64,000 bases of DNA from positions 352,962 through 416,961 of the forward strand of contig JAJTXV010000002.1 in assembly GCA_021463845.1 (NCBI GenBank), read 5' to 3'. Position 1 is the first letter of the stretch. Each line of letters opens with the position of its first letter. Source of the stretch: Anaerolineales bacterium. Its GTDB lineage: Bacteria > Chloroflexota > Anaerolineae > Anaerolineales > UBA11579. This document shows, one piece after another, positions 22,433 through 30,037 of the stretch. The position numbers and the translations under genes are program-made. Below the pieces are notes generated by a model, which was not told where the DNA came from, searched no databases, and was given only the letters and a program-made list of their open reading frames with translations.

Positions 22433-22453
22433 TAGTGCTATTATATTACACTA
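22433..22453. promoter_or_regulatory. Candidate PadR operator in the padR promoter
   Basis: TAGTG at 22433-22437 and CACTA at 22449-22453 form an inverted repeat with an 11-base AT-rich spacer. It covers the minus-strand -10 element TATAAT (22440-22445) and the expected start point of padR transcription. It is a good site for autorepression and could also affect the divergent glycosyltransferase promoter (TATAAT at 22491-22496). Confidence 0.5.
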
Positions 22454-22511
22454 TTGGCATATTTTGCACAAGAACATTCGCCGATGGATATATAATCACC
22501 CTGGGACTTCT

Positions 22512-23423
22512 ATGGCTGACGATAAGCATCCAGATCTGAGCGTGGTTCTGCCCGCTTACAACGAGGCCGGCTCAGTGGCTAGCCTGCTGACCGAGCTTCT
22601 CAAACACCTGAGGGAAAGCAAGCTCAGCTTCGAAGCCATTCTGGTGGACGATGGTTCACAAGACAATACGGCCGAAAAGGCCGGCGCGCTGAAGGCCGAG
22701 TTCCCCGAACTGACCGTTATCCGGCACCCGTACAACAAGGGCAATGGCAGCGCCATCAAGACCGGCCTGCGGGCAGCGCGCGGCCGGGCGGTGGTTTGTA
22801 TGGATTCTGATGGGCAGCATAACTTTCGAGAACTGCTGCGCCTGTACGAGCATATAGGCGAATATGACCTGGTGGTGGGGGCGCGCACGCAGAGCTACAA
22901 GAGCCAGCCAGTGCGCAAATTTGGGAACTGGGTCTTTAACCAGTTGGCCCGCACCCTGACTCAGTTCCCCATCCAGGACCTTACGTCCGGGTTCCGTGCC
23001 TTCCGGCGCGAGGCGATCGCCCCGTATATTGACCTGTTGCCAGCCCGCTTTTCGTATCCGACCACCAGCACACTGATCTTTCTCAAGGCGGGCTACAACG
23101 TCAAGTATGTTCCGGTGGATATGCTGCCGAGGAGCCAGGGGAGCAGCAAGATCAAGGTTGTGAGAGACGGCTGGCGCTTCTTTGTGATCATTCTCAAGAT
23201 CGCGGTGCTTTTTGAGCCGCTGCAAATATTCCTGCCCGTAGCGCTGCTGTTCCTGTTGATGGCGCTGGCCTCGACTGCGTATGCGTCGTTGGCGGTGGAC
23301 AGGCTGTTCATTCCAAATTCAGGCTCATTGTTCTTTTCGATCTCTGTACTTGTGTTCCTGCTGGGGTTGGTGGCCGAGCAGATCACGAATCTCCAGATAG
23401 CGTCAAGCAAAAATGGCCGCTAA
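22512..23423 (+). CDS. Family 2 glycosyltransferase, polyprenyl-phosphate sugar synthase-like
   Basis: A 303-residue GT-A enzyme. The catalytic domain has VVLPAYNEAGSV at the N-terminus, DDGSQDNT near residue 45 and the metal-binding DSDGQHN near residue 95. Two C-terminal membrane helices (about 230-260 and 270-295) follow, as in DPM1-like enzymes that load a sugar onto a lipid carrier at the inner membrane face. The ATG at 22512 is chosen because the sequence upstream is promoter (TATAAT at 22491-22496). It starts a four-gene cluster whose neighbours overlap by 11 bases, so this lipid-linked sugar probably feeds the later steps. Confidence 0.88.
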   Translation: MADDKHPDLSVVLPAYNEAGSVASLLTELLKHLRESKLSFEAILVDDGSQDNTAEKAGALKAEFPELTVIRHPYNKGNGSAIKTGLRAARGRAVVCMDSDGQHNFRELLRLYEHIGEYDLVVGARTQSYKSQPVRKFGNWVFNQLARTLTQFPIQDLTSGFRAFRREAIAPYIDLLPARFSYPTTSTLIFLKAGYNVKYVPVDMLPRSQGSSKIKVVRDGWRFFVIILKIAVLFEPLQIFLPVALLFLLMALASTAYASLAVDRLFIPNSGSLFFSISVLVFLLGLVAEQITNLQIASSKNGR

Positions 23424-24294
23424 CCCGCGGCCGTGCAACTTATGCGGCGAAGAGCGCCAGATCAGTTTCCTGTACACGCGCAATGGCTATTCGATCCATA
23501 AGTGCCAGCGCTGCGGGCTGGTCTATGTCGGCGTCCTGCCAACCGCGGGCGAACTGACCGAGCTTTACGGCGACAGTTTCTTTGAAGCATCATCCAAGTT
23601 CGACGCCTCTGCCAACAGCCCCAGCCTGGTGAATGCGCGTGACCGCGTGGCGCAGATCCTGCGGCTGCCCGGGATCGGGCGGACGCGCTGGCTGGATGTA
23701 GGCTGCGCCACTGGCGAATTCCTGCTGGCGGGCTCGGAAGTCGCCGGGGAGCTGCATGGCACCGACATCTCCGCCTATGCGATCAGCGAAGGCCGCCGCC
23801 GCGGGCTGCAGAATTTGCGCGACGGCAACTTTACTGACCTTGACTACAGCCCAGAGTATTTTGACTTGATCACCATGTGGGACCTGATCGAGCATGTGGA
23901 AGACCCGGCCCGGGTTCTACACAAGGCCTTCGCCTATCTGCGGCCGGGCGGATACCTGGTTTTGAGCACTGGCGATGTAGACAGCCTGGCCAGCAAAGTT
24001 ATGGGCCGCTTCTGGCATCTGATGATCCCTCCGATGCATACCTACTTCTTTTCACGCAGCACCATTACGCGTTACTTGCAGGAGGCGGGTTTTACTGACT
24101 TGCGCATCACCTACACCGGCAAGATCGTGCCGCTTGATTTCATGGTGGAGAAGGCCGCCCGCTTGGCCAGCCCCCGGCTGAGCCAGGCGGTGCAGCCAGT
24201 GCTACGAAAGCTGGGGCTGGGGCGTGTGCGCTTTTCGATCAATCTGTTTGACATCATGACCGTGGTTGCAAGAAAGCCGGCCCATGCCAGTTGA
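23413..24294 (+). CDS. SAM-dependent methyltransferase with N-terminal zinc-ribbon-like motif
   Basis: A 293-residue protein. The N-terminus carries CNLC and CQRC (residues 8-36), a zinc-ribbon-like pair common in sugar C-methyltransferase-type enzymes. The class I SAM domain begins with WLDVGCATGEFL near residue 97 and continues with LITMWDLIEHV. These enzymes often modify sugars or lipids of surface glycans. The ATG overlaps the glycosyltransferase stop by 11 bases and the next gene overlaps its own stop by 11, so the three are translationally coupled. Substrate unknown. Confidence 0.85.
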   Translation: MAANPRPCNLCGEERQISFLYTRNGYSIHKCQRCGLVYVGVLPTAGELTELYGDSFFEASSKFDASANSPSLVNARDRVAQILRLPGIGRTRWLDVGCATGEFLLAGSEVAGELHGTDISAYAISEGRRRGLQNLRDGNFTDLDYSPEYFDLITMWDLIEHVEDPARVLHKAFAYLRPGGYLVLSTGDVDSLASKVMGRFWHLMIPPMHTYFFSRSTITRYLQEAGFTDLRITYTGKIVPLDFMVEKAARLASPRLSQAVQPVLRKLGLGRVRFSINLFDIMTVVARKPAHAS

Positions 24295-25906
24295 CAAGCG
24301 CTGGTCCGCGCGCCTTCAGGTGCTGTTCGGCCTGGTGATCCTCGGCTTCGTCATATATGGCGCAGCGCAGCAGTGGTCGCAGGTGCAGCCTGTGTTGGCA
24401 GGTTTGCGCTGGGGCTGGATGGCCGCCGCCGTGCTGGTTCAAATGCTTTGCTTCTTTGTGCTGCCCCTGCCGCTTTGGCTGTGGCTGCACAGGTACTCGA
24501 AGAACTTTCCTTTCTGGGAGGCCGTGAGGGTGTTCTTTCTCTCGCAGCTGGCCAAGTACCTGCCCGGGAGCATCTGGGCCTTCCCGGCTAAGGGCCTGCT
24601 GCTCAGGCAGCAAGGCTTCTCCATAAAAGTGGTGGGCGGCGCCATCCTTTACGAGACCCTGGCCCTGTGCACAGGCGCCTTGGCGCTGGGCTGCCTAGGC
24701 GCCAGCCAGCTGCCAAGCTTCGAAATGGGCACGCTAGGCGCCGGCCAGCTGCCCGCCCTGAGCCTCGGCTGGATGATCGCCGCCGGCGTGGTGGCTGGCT
24801 GGGTAGGCCTGGTTTTGCTGCTACGGCCACCCGCGCTCCTGGGCCGGTTACTGGCCCGCTGGCAGTTCCAGAACACTGAGCCGCTCGCGTTCGGGGCTGC
24901 GCTGCGGATATCCACGCTCGCAATTGCGGCAGCTACTGCGGCCTGGGTGCTGGCCGGTTTGAGCTTCTACCTGATCTTGCTGGCCCTGAGGACGGCGCCT
25001 GGCGCCGGGGTGGCCTTGGCGGCGATGGCGGCCTTCTCGATCTCATGGCTGCTGGGTTTTGTGGTCTTTCTGTCGCCCGGTGGCATAGGCGTGCGCGAGG
25101 CCAGCCTGGTCTTCCTGGCTGGGCATGCGCTGGCCGCGCCGGTTTTGTACCCGGCGGCGATACTTTCGCGGCTCGCATGGTCGCTGGGGGAGCTTATGTT
25201 ATATTTTCTTTTTTCTGGGCCTGGCAAAGGCCGCCTCACAATGTTTGACAGCAAAATCACTTACGACGCTGAGCGTCTTAAGAGCCTGTACGCAAAATCT
25301 CAAGAAACCCTGCTTGAGATGGCTGCCCCTTCCTACCTTCATTCAAATCCGTTGATCCGCTGGATCGTTGGCAGGCGGATGCGGGAAGCGATCAGCTTCC
25401 TGAACCTGGCGCCCGGCGCCAGCTTGCTTGATTTTGGGTGCGGGGCCGGCATCCTGTTCCTGCAATTGCCGCAGGATGGGCGCGCCTACATCGGGGTGGA
25501 TCTGGAGCTTTGGCCCGCGGAGGGGATGCTGGCCCACCACAAGCGTGCGGATGTGAAGTTGTACGACAGCCAGACCTGGACGAGCCAGGTTGAAGACCAG
25601 AGCCTGGATAACATCACCGCGCTGGAAGTGCTGGAGCATGTTTCCGATCTCCCATCCCTGCTGACCTTGTTTCGTCAGAAGCTGGCACCCAACGGCAGGC
25701 TGGTAGTCTCCGGCCCCACCGAGAACAAAGTGTACAAGCTGGCTCGCAGGGTGTCTGGTTTTTCCGGGGACTATCACGTGCGTGACATCTTCGAGATTCG
25801 CAAGGCGATCGAGGCGGCGGGATTCGTGCTCGAACAGCGTTCGCAGCTGCCTTTGCCCGGGCCATTGTGCCTGTTCTCCGTAGAGCGCTACAGGCCGCAG
25901 GATTAA
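24284..25906 (+). CDS. Fusion: flippase-like membrane domain plus SAM methyltransferase domain
   Basis: A 540-residue protein. Residues 1-315 form about eight membrane helices with features of the lysylphosphatidylglycerol synthase/flippase-like family (LAKYLPGSIWAFPAKGLLLR, then VVFLSPGGIGVREASLVF). After residue 320 the protein becomes soluble, with a class I methyltransferase domain: LLDFGCGAGILFLQ near residue 385 and ITALEVLEHVSDL. Members of the membrane family are usually separate proteins, so the fusion ties lipid or glycolipid translocation to methylation. The ATG at 24284 follows the same 11-base overlap as the preceding junction; a TTG at 24266 is a poorer start. Confidence 0.8.
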   Translation: MPVDKRWSARLQVLFGLVILGFVIYGAAQQWSQVQPVLAGLRWGWMAAAVLVQMLCFFVLPLPLWLWLHRYSKNFPFWEAVRVFFLSQLAKYLPGSIWAFPAKGLLLRQQGFSIKVVGGAILYETLALCTGALALGCLGASQLPSFEMGTLGAGQLPALSLGWMIAAGVVAGWVGLVLLLRPPALLGRLLARWQFQNTEPLAFGAALRISTLAIAAATAAWVLAGLSFYLILLALRTAPGAGVALAAMAAFSISWLLGFVVFLSPGGIGVREASLVFLAGHALAAPVLYPAAILSRLAWSLGELMLYFLFSGPGKGRLTMFDSKITYDAERLKSLYAKSQETLLEMAAPSYLHSNPLIRWIVGRRMREAISFLNLAPGASLLDFGCGAGILFLQLPQDGRAYIGVDLELWPAEGMLAHHKRADVKLYDSQTWTSQVEDQSLDNITALEVLEHVSDLPSLLTLFRQKLAPNGRLVVSGPTENKVYKLARRVSGFSGDYHVRDIFEIRKAIEAAGFVLEQRSQLPLPGPLCLFSVERYRPQD

Positions 25907-25910
25907 CGGC

Positions 25911-27563
25911 ATGGCTAGCTTTTTAAAAAAGCGAGTCTTTGGCAATCTTTTCTGGGGGGAGCTGCTGCTCCTGAGCCTGGGGGCGATAGTAGCCGGGGTC
26001 TGGGCGTATGGCCAGGCCGAATTTAACGGCAATGAGTTTGACACCCTGCTGTACCTGAATGTGGCGATGTTTCCGCGTGCCGCGGGGGCGATCCTGAATC
26101 GCTATGCGCACGTGTATTTGCAAAAGCTGTTCCTGTTTCTCTTCCCGGACCCGATCAGCGCGGTCAAAGGGTTGTGGGTCTTTGAATTCGTTGCCACGGC
26201 TGTGCTTGTTTACCTGTGTGCCAAGCTACTGAACACGAAGAACAAGGCCAGCACGCCGATCTTGGCGCTGTTCTTGTTTCTGGCGCAAAGAAAGCTGTAT
26301 GCCACAGCCGGGGCGCCTTTGATCGAATTCACCCTGGTGCTTTTTCTTTGCCTTGGTGTTTTTATTTACCTGCTTTACTTGAACTCACCCAAGCGCTCGC
26401 CGTGGAGCTTGTTCGCGCTTGGCCTGGTGCAACTGCTGCTGTTCAAAACCAAGGAATCGGGCCTGATCTTCGCTCCAATTGTGTTGGCGGCCGCGTACGT
26501 GTACAGCGATGCATGGCGCCAGCGGGTGACCGGATTGTTGTGGGCCGCGGCCGGGTTCGTGGCGGGCTGGGCCACGCTGATGCTGTTGGATGCGTGGTTG
26601 CTGGGGGATGCGGTGTTCAGCCTGCGCCCGGACAGCTGGAGGGAGCTGATCCGCTTCAATCTGACCATCGTCTATCCGGAACGCTCTCCGTTGAGCTGGT
26701 ACGACGTGATGCTGGCCACCGCTTTGGCCAGCCCGATCCTGCTGTCCATACTCGCTCTGTGGGATGACAAGACCCAGCATGATTGGACGCGCCGGGTGAT
26801 CTGGCTGCTGCCGATCCTTTTGGTGCTCTTCTTGAGCGTGACCGCCTACCGGGCCGCGTTCCCTCAAAACTTCCGCTACGTATATCCCAGCTTCGCCCTG
26901 TTTGCGATTACCGGCGCGCAGTTCTTCGGCGGCGGCAGGAACGAGGCGCGCTATCTCAAGCTGATTCTGGTGTCGCTGATAGTTGGACTCACGCTCTACT
27001 ATTTGGTTGTGCCGGCCATGATCAATGAAGCCCTTCGCTGGACCCAAGCAACGCTCGTTAGCAATATTTTGCCGAGCTTCTTGATGTCTTTTGTTTTGCT
27101 GGCCTTGCTCATACCCAAAATGTTCGGCGTTTCAAGAAGACTGCTTGTCGTTCCGCCGCTTGTGGTGCTGATCCTCTTGCCGGCGTTGCACGCTCCGGTC
27201 GAGTTCGCAACCGCGCGTGGGTATGCCGAGAATTTCTATGCGCCCTACGCTATCTTTGGTTCGAGGATCACTGCTCCGAAGGACGCGAGTATTTTTGTGA
27301 CCCAGGGTGTGTACCGCGAATATGCAATGCTTGGCAGGGATTCGGGCAGCGTAGAGAATTACTTTGAGGCCTACTTTGATACCCATGTTGGCCAGGTTGG
27401 CTACAGCGACAATATAGAGGATTTCCTGCTGGCGGCCTATGACTATGGGTTCGTGCTGCGCTCTGAGGTTGAAGCCAGCAGTTTTGAAGACGATCTGCTT
27501 TTGGGCGGGTATAGCATTTACGAGGATGCGCGGACCGAGGTCTTGCTCTTAAGTCGAGAATAA
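25911..27563 (+). CDS. Multi-pass membrane protein, GT-C glycosyltransferase-like
   Basis: A 550-residue protein with about ten hydrophobic helices and a soluble C-terminal tail of roughly 120 residues. The early loop contains GNEFDTLLYLN, with acidic residues placed as in GT-C enzymes of the ArnT/PMT type that use polyprenyl-linked sugars. No firm family motif was recognised. It starts 4 bases after the fusion gene and is followed by a strong terminator, so it ends the cluster. It may transfer the lipid-linked sugar made by the first gene. Confidence 0.7.
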   Translation: MASFLKKRVFGNLFWGELLLLSLGAIVAGVWAYGQAEFNGNEFDTLLYLNVAMFPRAAGAILNRYAHVYLQKLFLFLFPDPISAVKGLWVFEFVATAVLVYLCAKLLNTKNKASTPILALFLFLAQRKLYATAGAPLIEFTLVLFLCLGVFIYLLYLNSPKRSPWSLFALGLVQLLLFKTKESGLIFAPIVLAAAYVYSDAWRQRVTGLLWAAAGFVAGWATLMLLDAWLLGDAVFSLRPDSWRELIRFNLTIVYPERSPLSWYDVMLATALASPILLSILALWDDKTQHDWTRRVIWLLPILLVLFLSVTAYRAAFPQNFRYVYPSFALFAITGAQFFGGGRNEARYLKLILVSLIVGLTLYYLVVPAMINEALRWTQATLVSNILPSFLMSFVLLALLIPKMFGVSRRLLVVPPLVVLILLPALHAPVEFATARGYAENFYAPYAIFGSRITAPKDASIFVTQGVYREYAMLGRDSGSVENYFEAYFDTHVGQVGYSDNIEDFLLAAYDYGFVLRSEVEASSFEDDLLLGGYSIYEDARTEVLLLSRE

Positions 27564-27574
27564 AAAGCGCCAAA

Positions 27575-27606
27575 ACAAAAACTCTCGCTCAAGCGAGAGT
27601 TTTTGT
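27575..27606. terminator. Bidirectional terminator after the glycan cluster
   Basis: CAAAAACTCTCGCT (ending at 27589) pairs with AGCGAGAGTTTTTG (from 27592) over a 2-base loop, with T-rich ends for both strands. It separates the glycan cluster from the convergent VOC gene. Confidence 0.88.
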
Positions 27607-27610
27607 TTTA

Positions 27611-27985
27611 CTAGCGATGCTGGTCGATCAGAATGGTGTTGCCATCCGGGTCGACCAATACAAGGTGGCCGGGGCCGCTGGGTTTCTCAGGGTCCACTTC
27701 GGTTTGAAGCTGCAAGCCAGCTTGCTTCAAGCGGCTTTGGATCTCACGCACGTCCGTGAACTCATCCAAATCTTTGGCGTTCTGGTCCCAGCCGGGGTTG
27801 AAGGTGATGAGATTGGCCTCGAACATGCCTTGAAACAGGCCAATCAAAGTGTCACCGCTCTTCATAATCAGCCAGTTGTCCTCCTGCTTGCCGCCAAAGA
27901 TGCTGAAGCCCAGCTTTTCATAGAACTCACGCGAGGCCTGGATGTCCTTAACCGCCAGGCTGATGGAAAATGCACCTAGATGCAT
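27611..27985 (-). CDS. VOC-superfamily (glyoxalase/bleomycin-resistance-like) protein
   Basis: A 124-residue single-domain VOC protein with the usual repeated beta-alpha-beta-beta-beta layout: SISLAVKDIQASREFYEKLGF at the start and GHLVLVDPDGNTILIDQH at the end. The family includes metal-dependent lyases, dioxygenases and antibiotic-binding proteins; the function here cannot be fixed. The frame is open upstream, but AAGGAG stands 6 bases before the ATG at 27985, which decides the start. It is divergent from recO with about 60 bases between. Confidence 0.85.
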   Translation of the reverse strand: MHLGAFSISLAVKDIQASREFYEKLGFSIFGGKQEDNWLIMKSGDTLIGLFQGMFEANLITFNPGWDQNAKDLDEFTDVREIQSRLKQAGLQLQTEVDPEKPSGPGHLVLVDPDGNTILIDQHR

Positions 27986-28045
27986 AGCTTGCTCCTTCAT
28001 GTAGTTAATCGATGCTGAGTATAGCGGGTAGCGTAGAATGCTTGC

Positions 28046-28807
28046 ATGCCACGCGAATCCCGCACCCAACGCGTAGAAGCCATTGTGCTCAAGCATGCCG
28101 ACTTTGGCGAGGCCGACCGCCTGGTGACGTTGTTCACGCGGGAAGAGGGCAAGCTGCGCGCCTTGGCCAAAGGGGCGCGCAAGCCCGGCTCACGCAAAGG
28201 CGGGCACCTGGAGCCGTTCACACAGGTCAGCTTGCTGTTGGGCAAGGGCCGCGAGATTCCCGTGGTGGAGCAGGCCGAGGCGGTCGAGCTCAACACGGCG
28301 CTGGGCAGCAACCTGGTGGCGCTGGGCTACGCCGCCTATGTGGTCGAACTGATCGATAAATTCAGCGCCGACCACGACGAAAACCGCGGTGTCTACCGCC
28401 TGACTCGCGACACACTGCAGCGCCTGGCCAGCGGCGAAGACCTGCAGCTGGCAGTGCGCTTTTTTGAGGTGAGGCTGTTGGAGCAAATGGGCTTCCGCCC
28501 GCAACTGCAGCAGTGCGCCAACTGCGGGCAGGAGATCCAGCCCGAAGACCAGTATTTCTCGTTTGAGCTTGGCGGCGTGCTGTGCCCGCGCTGCGGGCGG
28601 CAGCGCGCCGGCGCGGCCCAGCGGATCAGCCTGGGGGCGCTGAAGGTGCTGCGCCACCTGCAGCGCAGCGACTATGCCACGGCGCGGCGGGTGCAGCCCA
28701 GCCCGCCGGCGCAATCTGAACTAGAATCGCTGATGAACCTGTATGTTTCGTACCTGCTGGAGCGCAATCTCAATACGCCCAAATTTTTGCGCCGTGTGCG
28801 CAAATAA
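28046..28807 (+). CDS. recO: DNA repair protein RecO
   Basis: A 253-residue protein. The N-terminal OB-fold shows VEAIVLKHADFGEADRLVTL and the basic LRALAKGARKP typical of RecO. A C-terminal zinc motif CANC...CPRC (from about residue 153) is present. RecO works with RecR and RecF to load RecA on gapped DNA. TAGAAT at 28034-28039 ends 6 bases before the ATG and no ribosome site is visible, pointing to leaderless translation. A VOC gene follows after 9 bases and may be co-transcribed. Confidence 0.93.
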   Translation: MPRESRTQRVEAIVLKHADFGEADRLVTLFTREEGKLRALAKGARKPGSRKGGHLEPFTQVSLLLGKGREIPVVEQAEAVELNTALGSNLVALGYAAYVVELIDKFSADHDENRGVYRLTRDTLQRLASGEDLQLAVRFFEVRLLEQMGFRPQLQQCANCGQEIQPEDQYFSFELGGVLCPRCGRQRAGAAQRISLGALKVLRHLQRSDYATARRVQPSPPAQSELESLMNLYVSYLLERNLNTPKFLRRVRK

Positions 28808-28816
28808 GGAGTGATC

Positions 28817-29200
28817 ATGGAGCTGACCCACACCCGCCTGCTGGTCAATGACACCGAAGCCTGCCGCCGTTTCTATGCCGAGACGCTCGGCCTGGGTGAC
28901 CCGGTTGTCGAAGTGGAAGGCATCTACTACGAATTTGTGGCCGGCCCCGGCCGGCTCGGCTTGTACAAGCGCGAGCTGATGCAAGACGTGGCGGGCGTGA
29001 CGCAATCTGCCCGGAGCGGCGACCAGGCTGTATTGACATTCCAGGTTGCCGATGTCGACGCGGCCTATGCAGAGATAAAGGCTCGCGGCGCAGCCTTTGT
29101 GACTGAGCCGCACAATCAGGATGCCTGGGTGCTGCGCGTGGCCCATCTGCGTGACCCCGAGGGCAACTTGATCGAGCTCAATGCCTCACTGAGCAGCTGA
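28817..29200 (+). CDS. VOC-superfamily protein
   Basis: A 127-residue glyoxalase-fold protein: ELTHTRLLVNDTEACRRFY at the start and RVAHLRDPEGNLIELNASL at the end, where the metal-binding Glu is usually found. AAGGAG at 28806-28811 sets the ATG at 28817 rather than the GTG at 28811. It stands between recO and a membrane protein gene (4-base gap) in one direction, so these form a loose operon. It is a different subgroup from the VOC protein at 27.6 kb. Substrate unknown. Confidence 0.85.
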   Translation: MELTHTRLLVNDTEACRRFYAETLGLGDPVVEVEGIYYEFVAGPGRLGLYKRELMQDVAGVTQSARSGDQAVLTFQVADVDAAYAEIKARGAAFVTEPHNQDAWVLRVAHLRDPEGNLIELNASLSS

Positions 29201-29204
29201 GCCC

Positions 29205-29969
29205 ATGAAACGCACCTTAGCCACCGCACTTTTATTTGCTGTTGCGATGGCAGGCTTGTTCAGCCTGCTGCGCGAATGGTTCCATACGGATGCTTTTTTC
29301 CCGGAGGCCAGCGCGCTGAGCGGCTTCCTGACCGTGTTTGGTTCGCTCTACAGCATCCTGACCGCCTTCGTGATCCTGGAGGTGTGGAAGCAGTACAACA
29401 ACATTGCTGAACTGATCGATCAGGAGGCCCAGGGGCTGGAGCAGCTGTATGGGCTGACGGTCTATTTCCGCGATGACAAACTGACCGCGCAGACCAAAGA
29501 AGCCATCAAGGAATATGCCTCGTTGATCATTGAGGGTCAATTTCGCAAGCTGGGCGGGCGTGACCGCACCACCCGCAGCAGCAAGGCCTTCGAGCGCATT
29601 GCTGAGATCCTTAGCCATGTGCACTTCAATGACGACCACGATTCAGTGGTGTTCAACCAGGTGCTGGAACACTACCGCCAGATGGCCCGCACCCGCACCG
29701 AGCGCATCAACAAGAGCGTGCGCCGTTTGCCGGTGTTGCTGAAATCATTTATTTACGTTGCTTCGTTCTTTACGTTGCTGACTTTCTCGTTTATGCCGTT
29801 CTCGACCTCACACTACGGCGCGCTGGCCATGCTGGTGATCAGTTTTCAGCAGATCATGATCTTCTTCATCATTGAGGGCTTGGATAACCCCTTTGTGGGC
29901 CATTGGCGCCTGACGCCCGAGCCGTTTGAACGTCTGCTGCATCACCTGGAAGAGGTCGAGGCAGGTTGA
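29205..29969 (+). CDS. DUF4239/bestrophin-like membrane protein
   Basis: A 254-residue protein with four hydrophobic helices: two near the N-terminus (about 6-20 and 42-60) and two after residue 180. A long soluble helical region lies between. The pattern FGSLYSILTAFVILEVWKQY and the final EGLDNPFVGHWRL resemble DUF4239 proteins, which are related to bestrophin channels. Ion transport is possible but unproven. It is followed by a strong terminator. Confidence 0.75.
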   Translation: MKRTLATALLFAVAMAGLFSLLREWFHTDAFFPEASALSGFLTVFGSLYSILTAFVILEVWKQYNNIAELIDQEAQGLEQLYGLTVYFRDDKLTAQTKEAIKEYASLIIEGQFRKLGGRDRTTRSSKAFERIAEILSHVHFNDDHDSVVFNQVLEHYRQMARTRTERINKSVRRLPVLLKSFIYVASFFTLLTFSFMPFSTSHYGALAMLVISFQQIMIFFIIEGLDNPFVGHWRLTPEPFERLLHHLEEVEAG

Positions 29970-29988
29970 TTTGCTTGGCATGTGAAAG

Positions 29989-30023
29989 AAAAAGAGGCGT
30001 GGATGAAATCCACGCCTCTTTTT
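29989..30023. terminator. Bidirectional terminator between DUF4239-like and ABC exporter genes
   Basis: AAAAAGAGGCGTGGAT at 29989-30004 pairs with ATCCACGCCTCTTTTT at 30008-30023 over GAA, with T runs on both strands. Confidence 0.92.
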
Positions 30024-30037
30024 TTGCGTTGCTAGCA

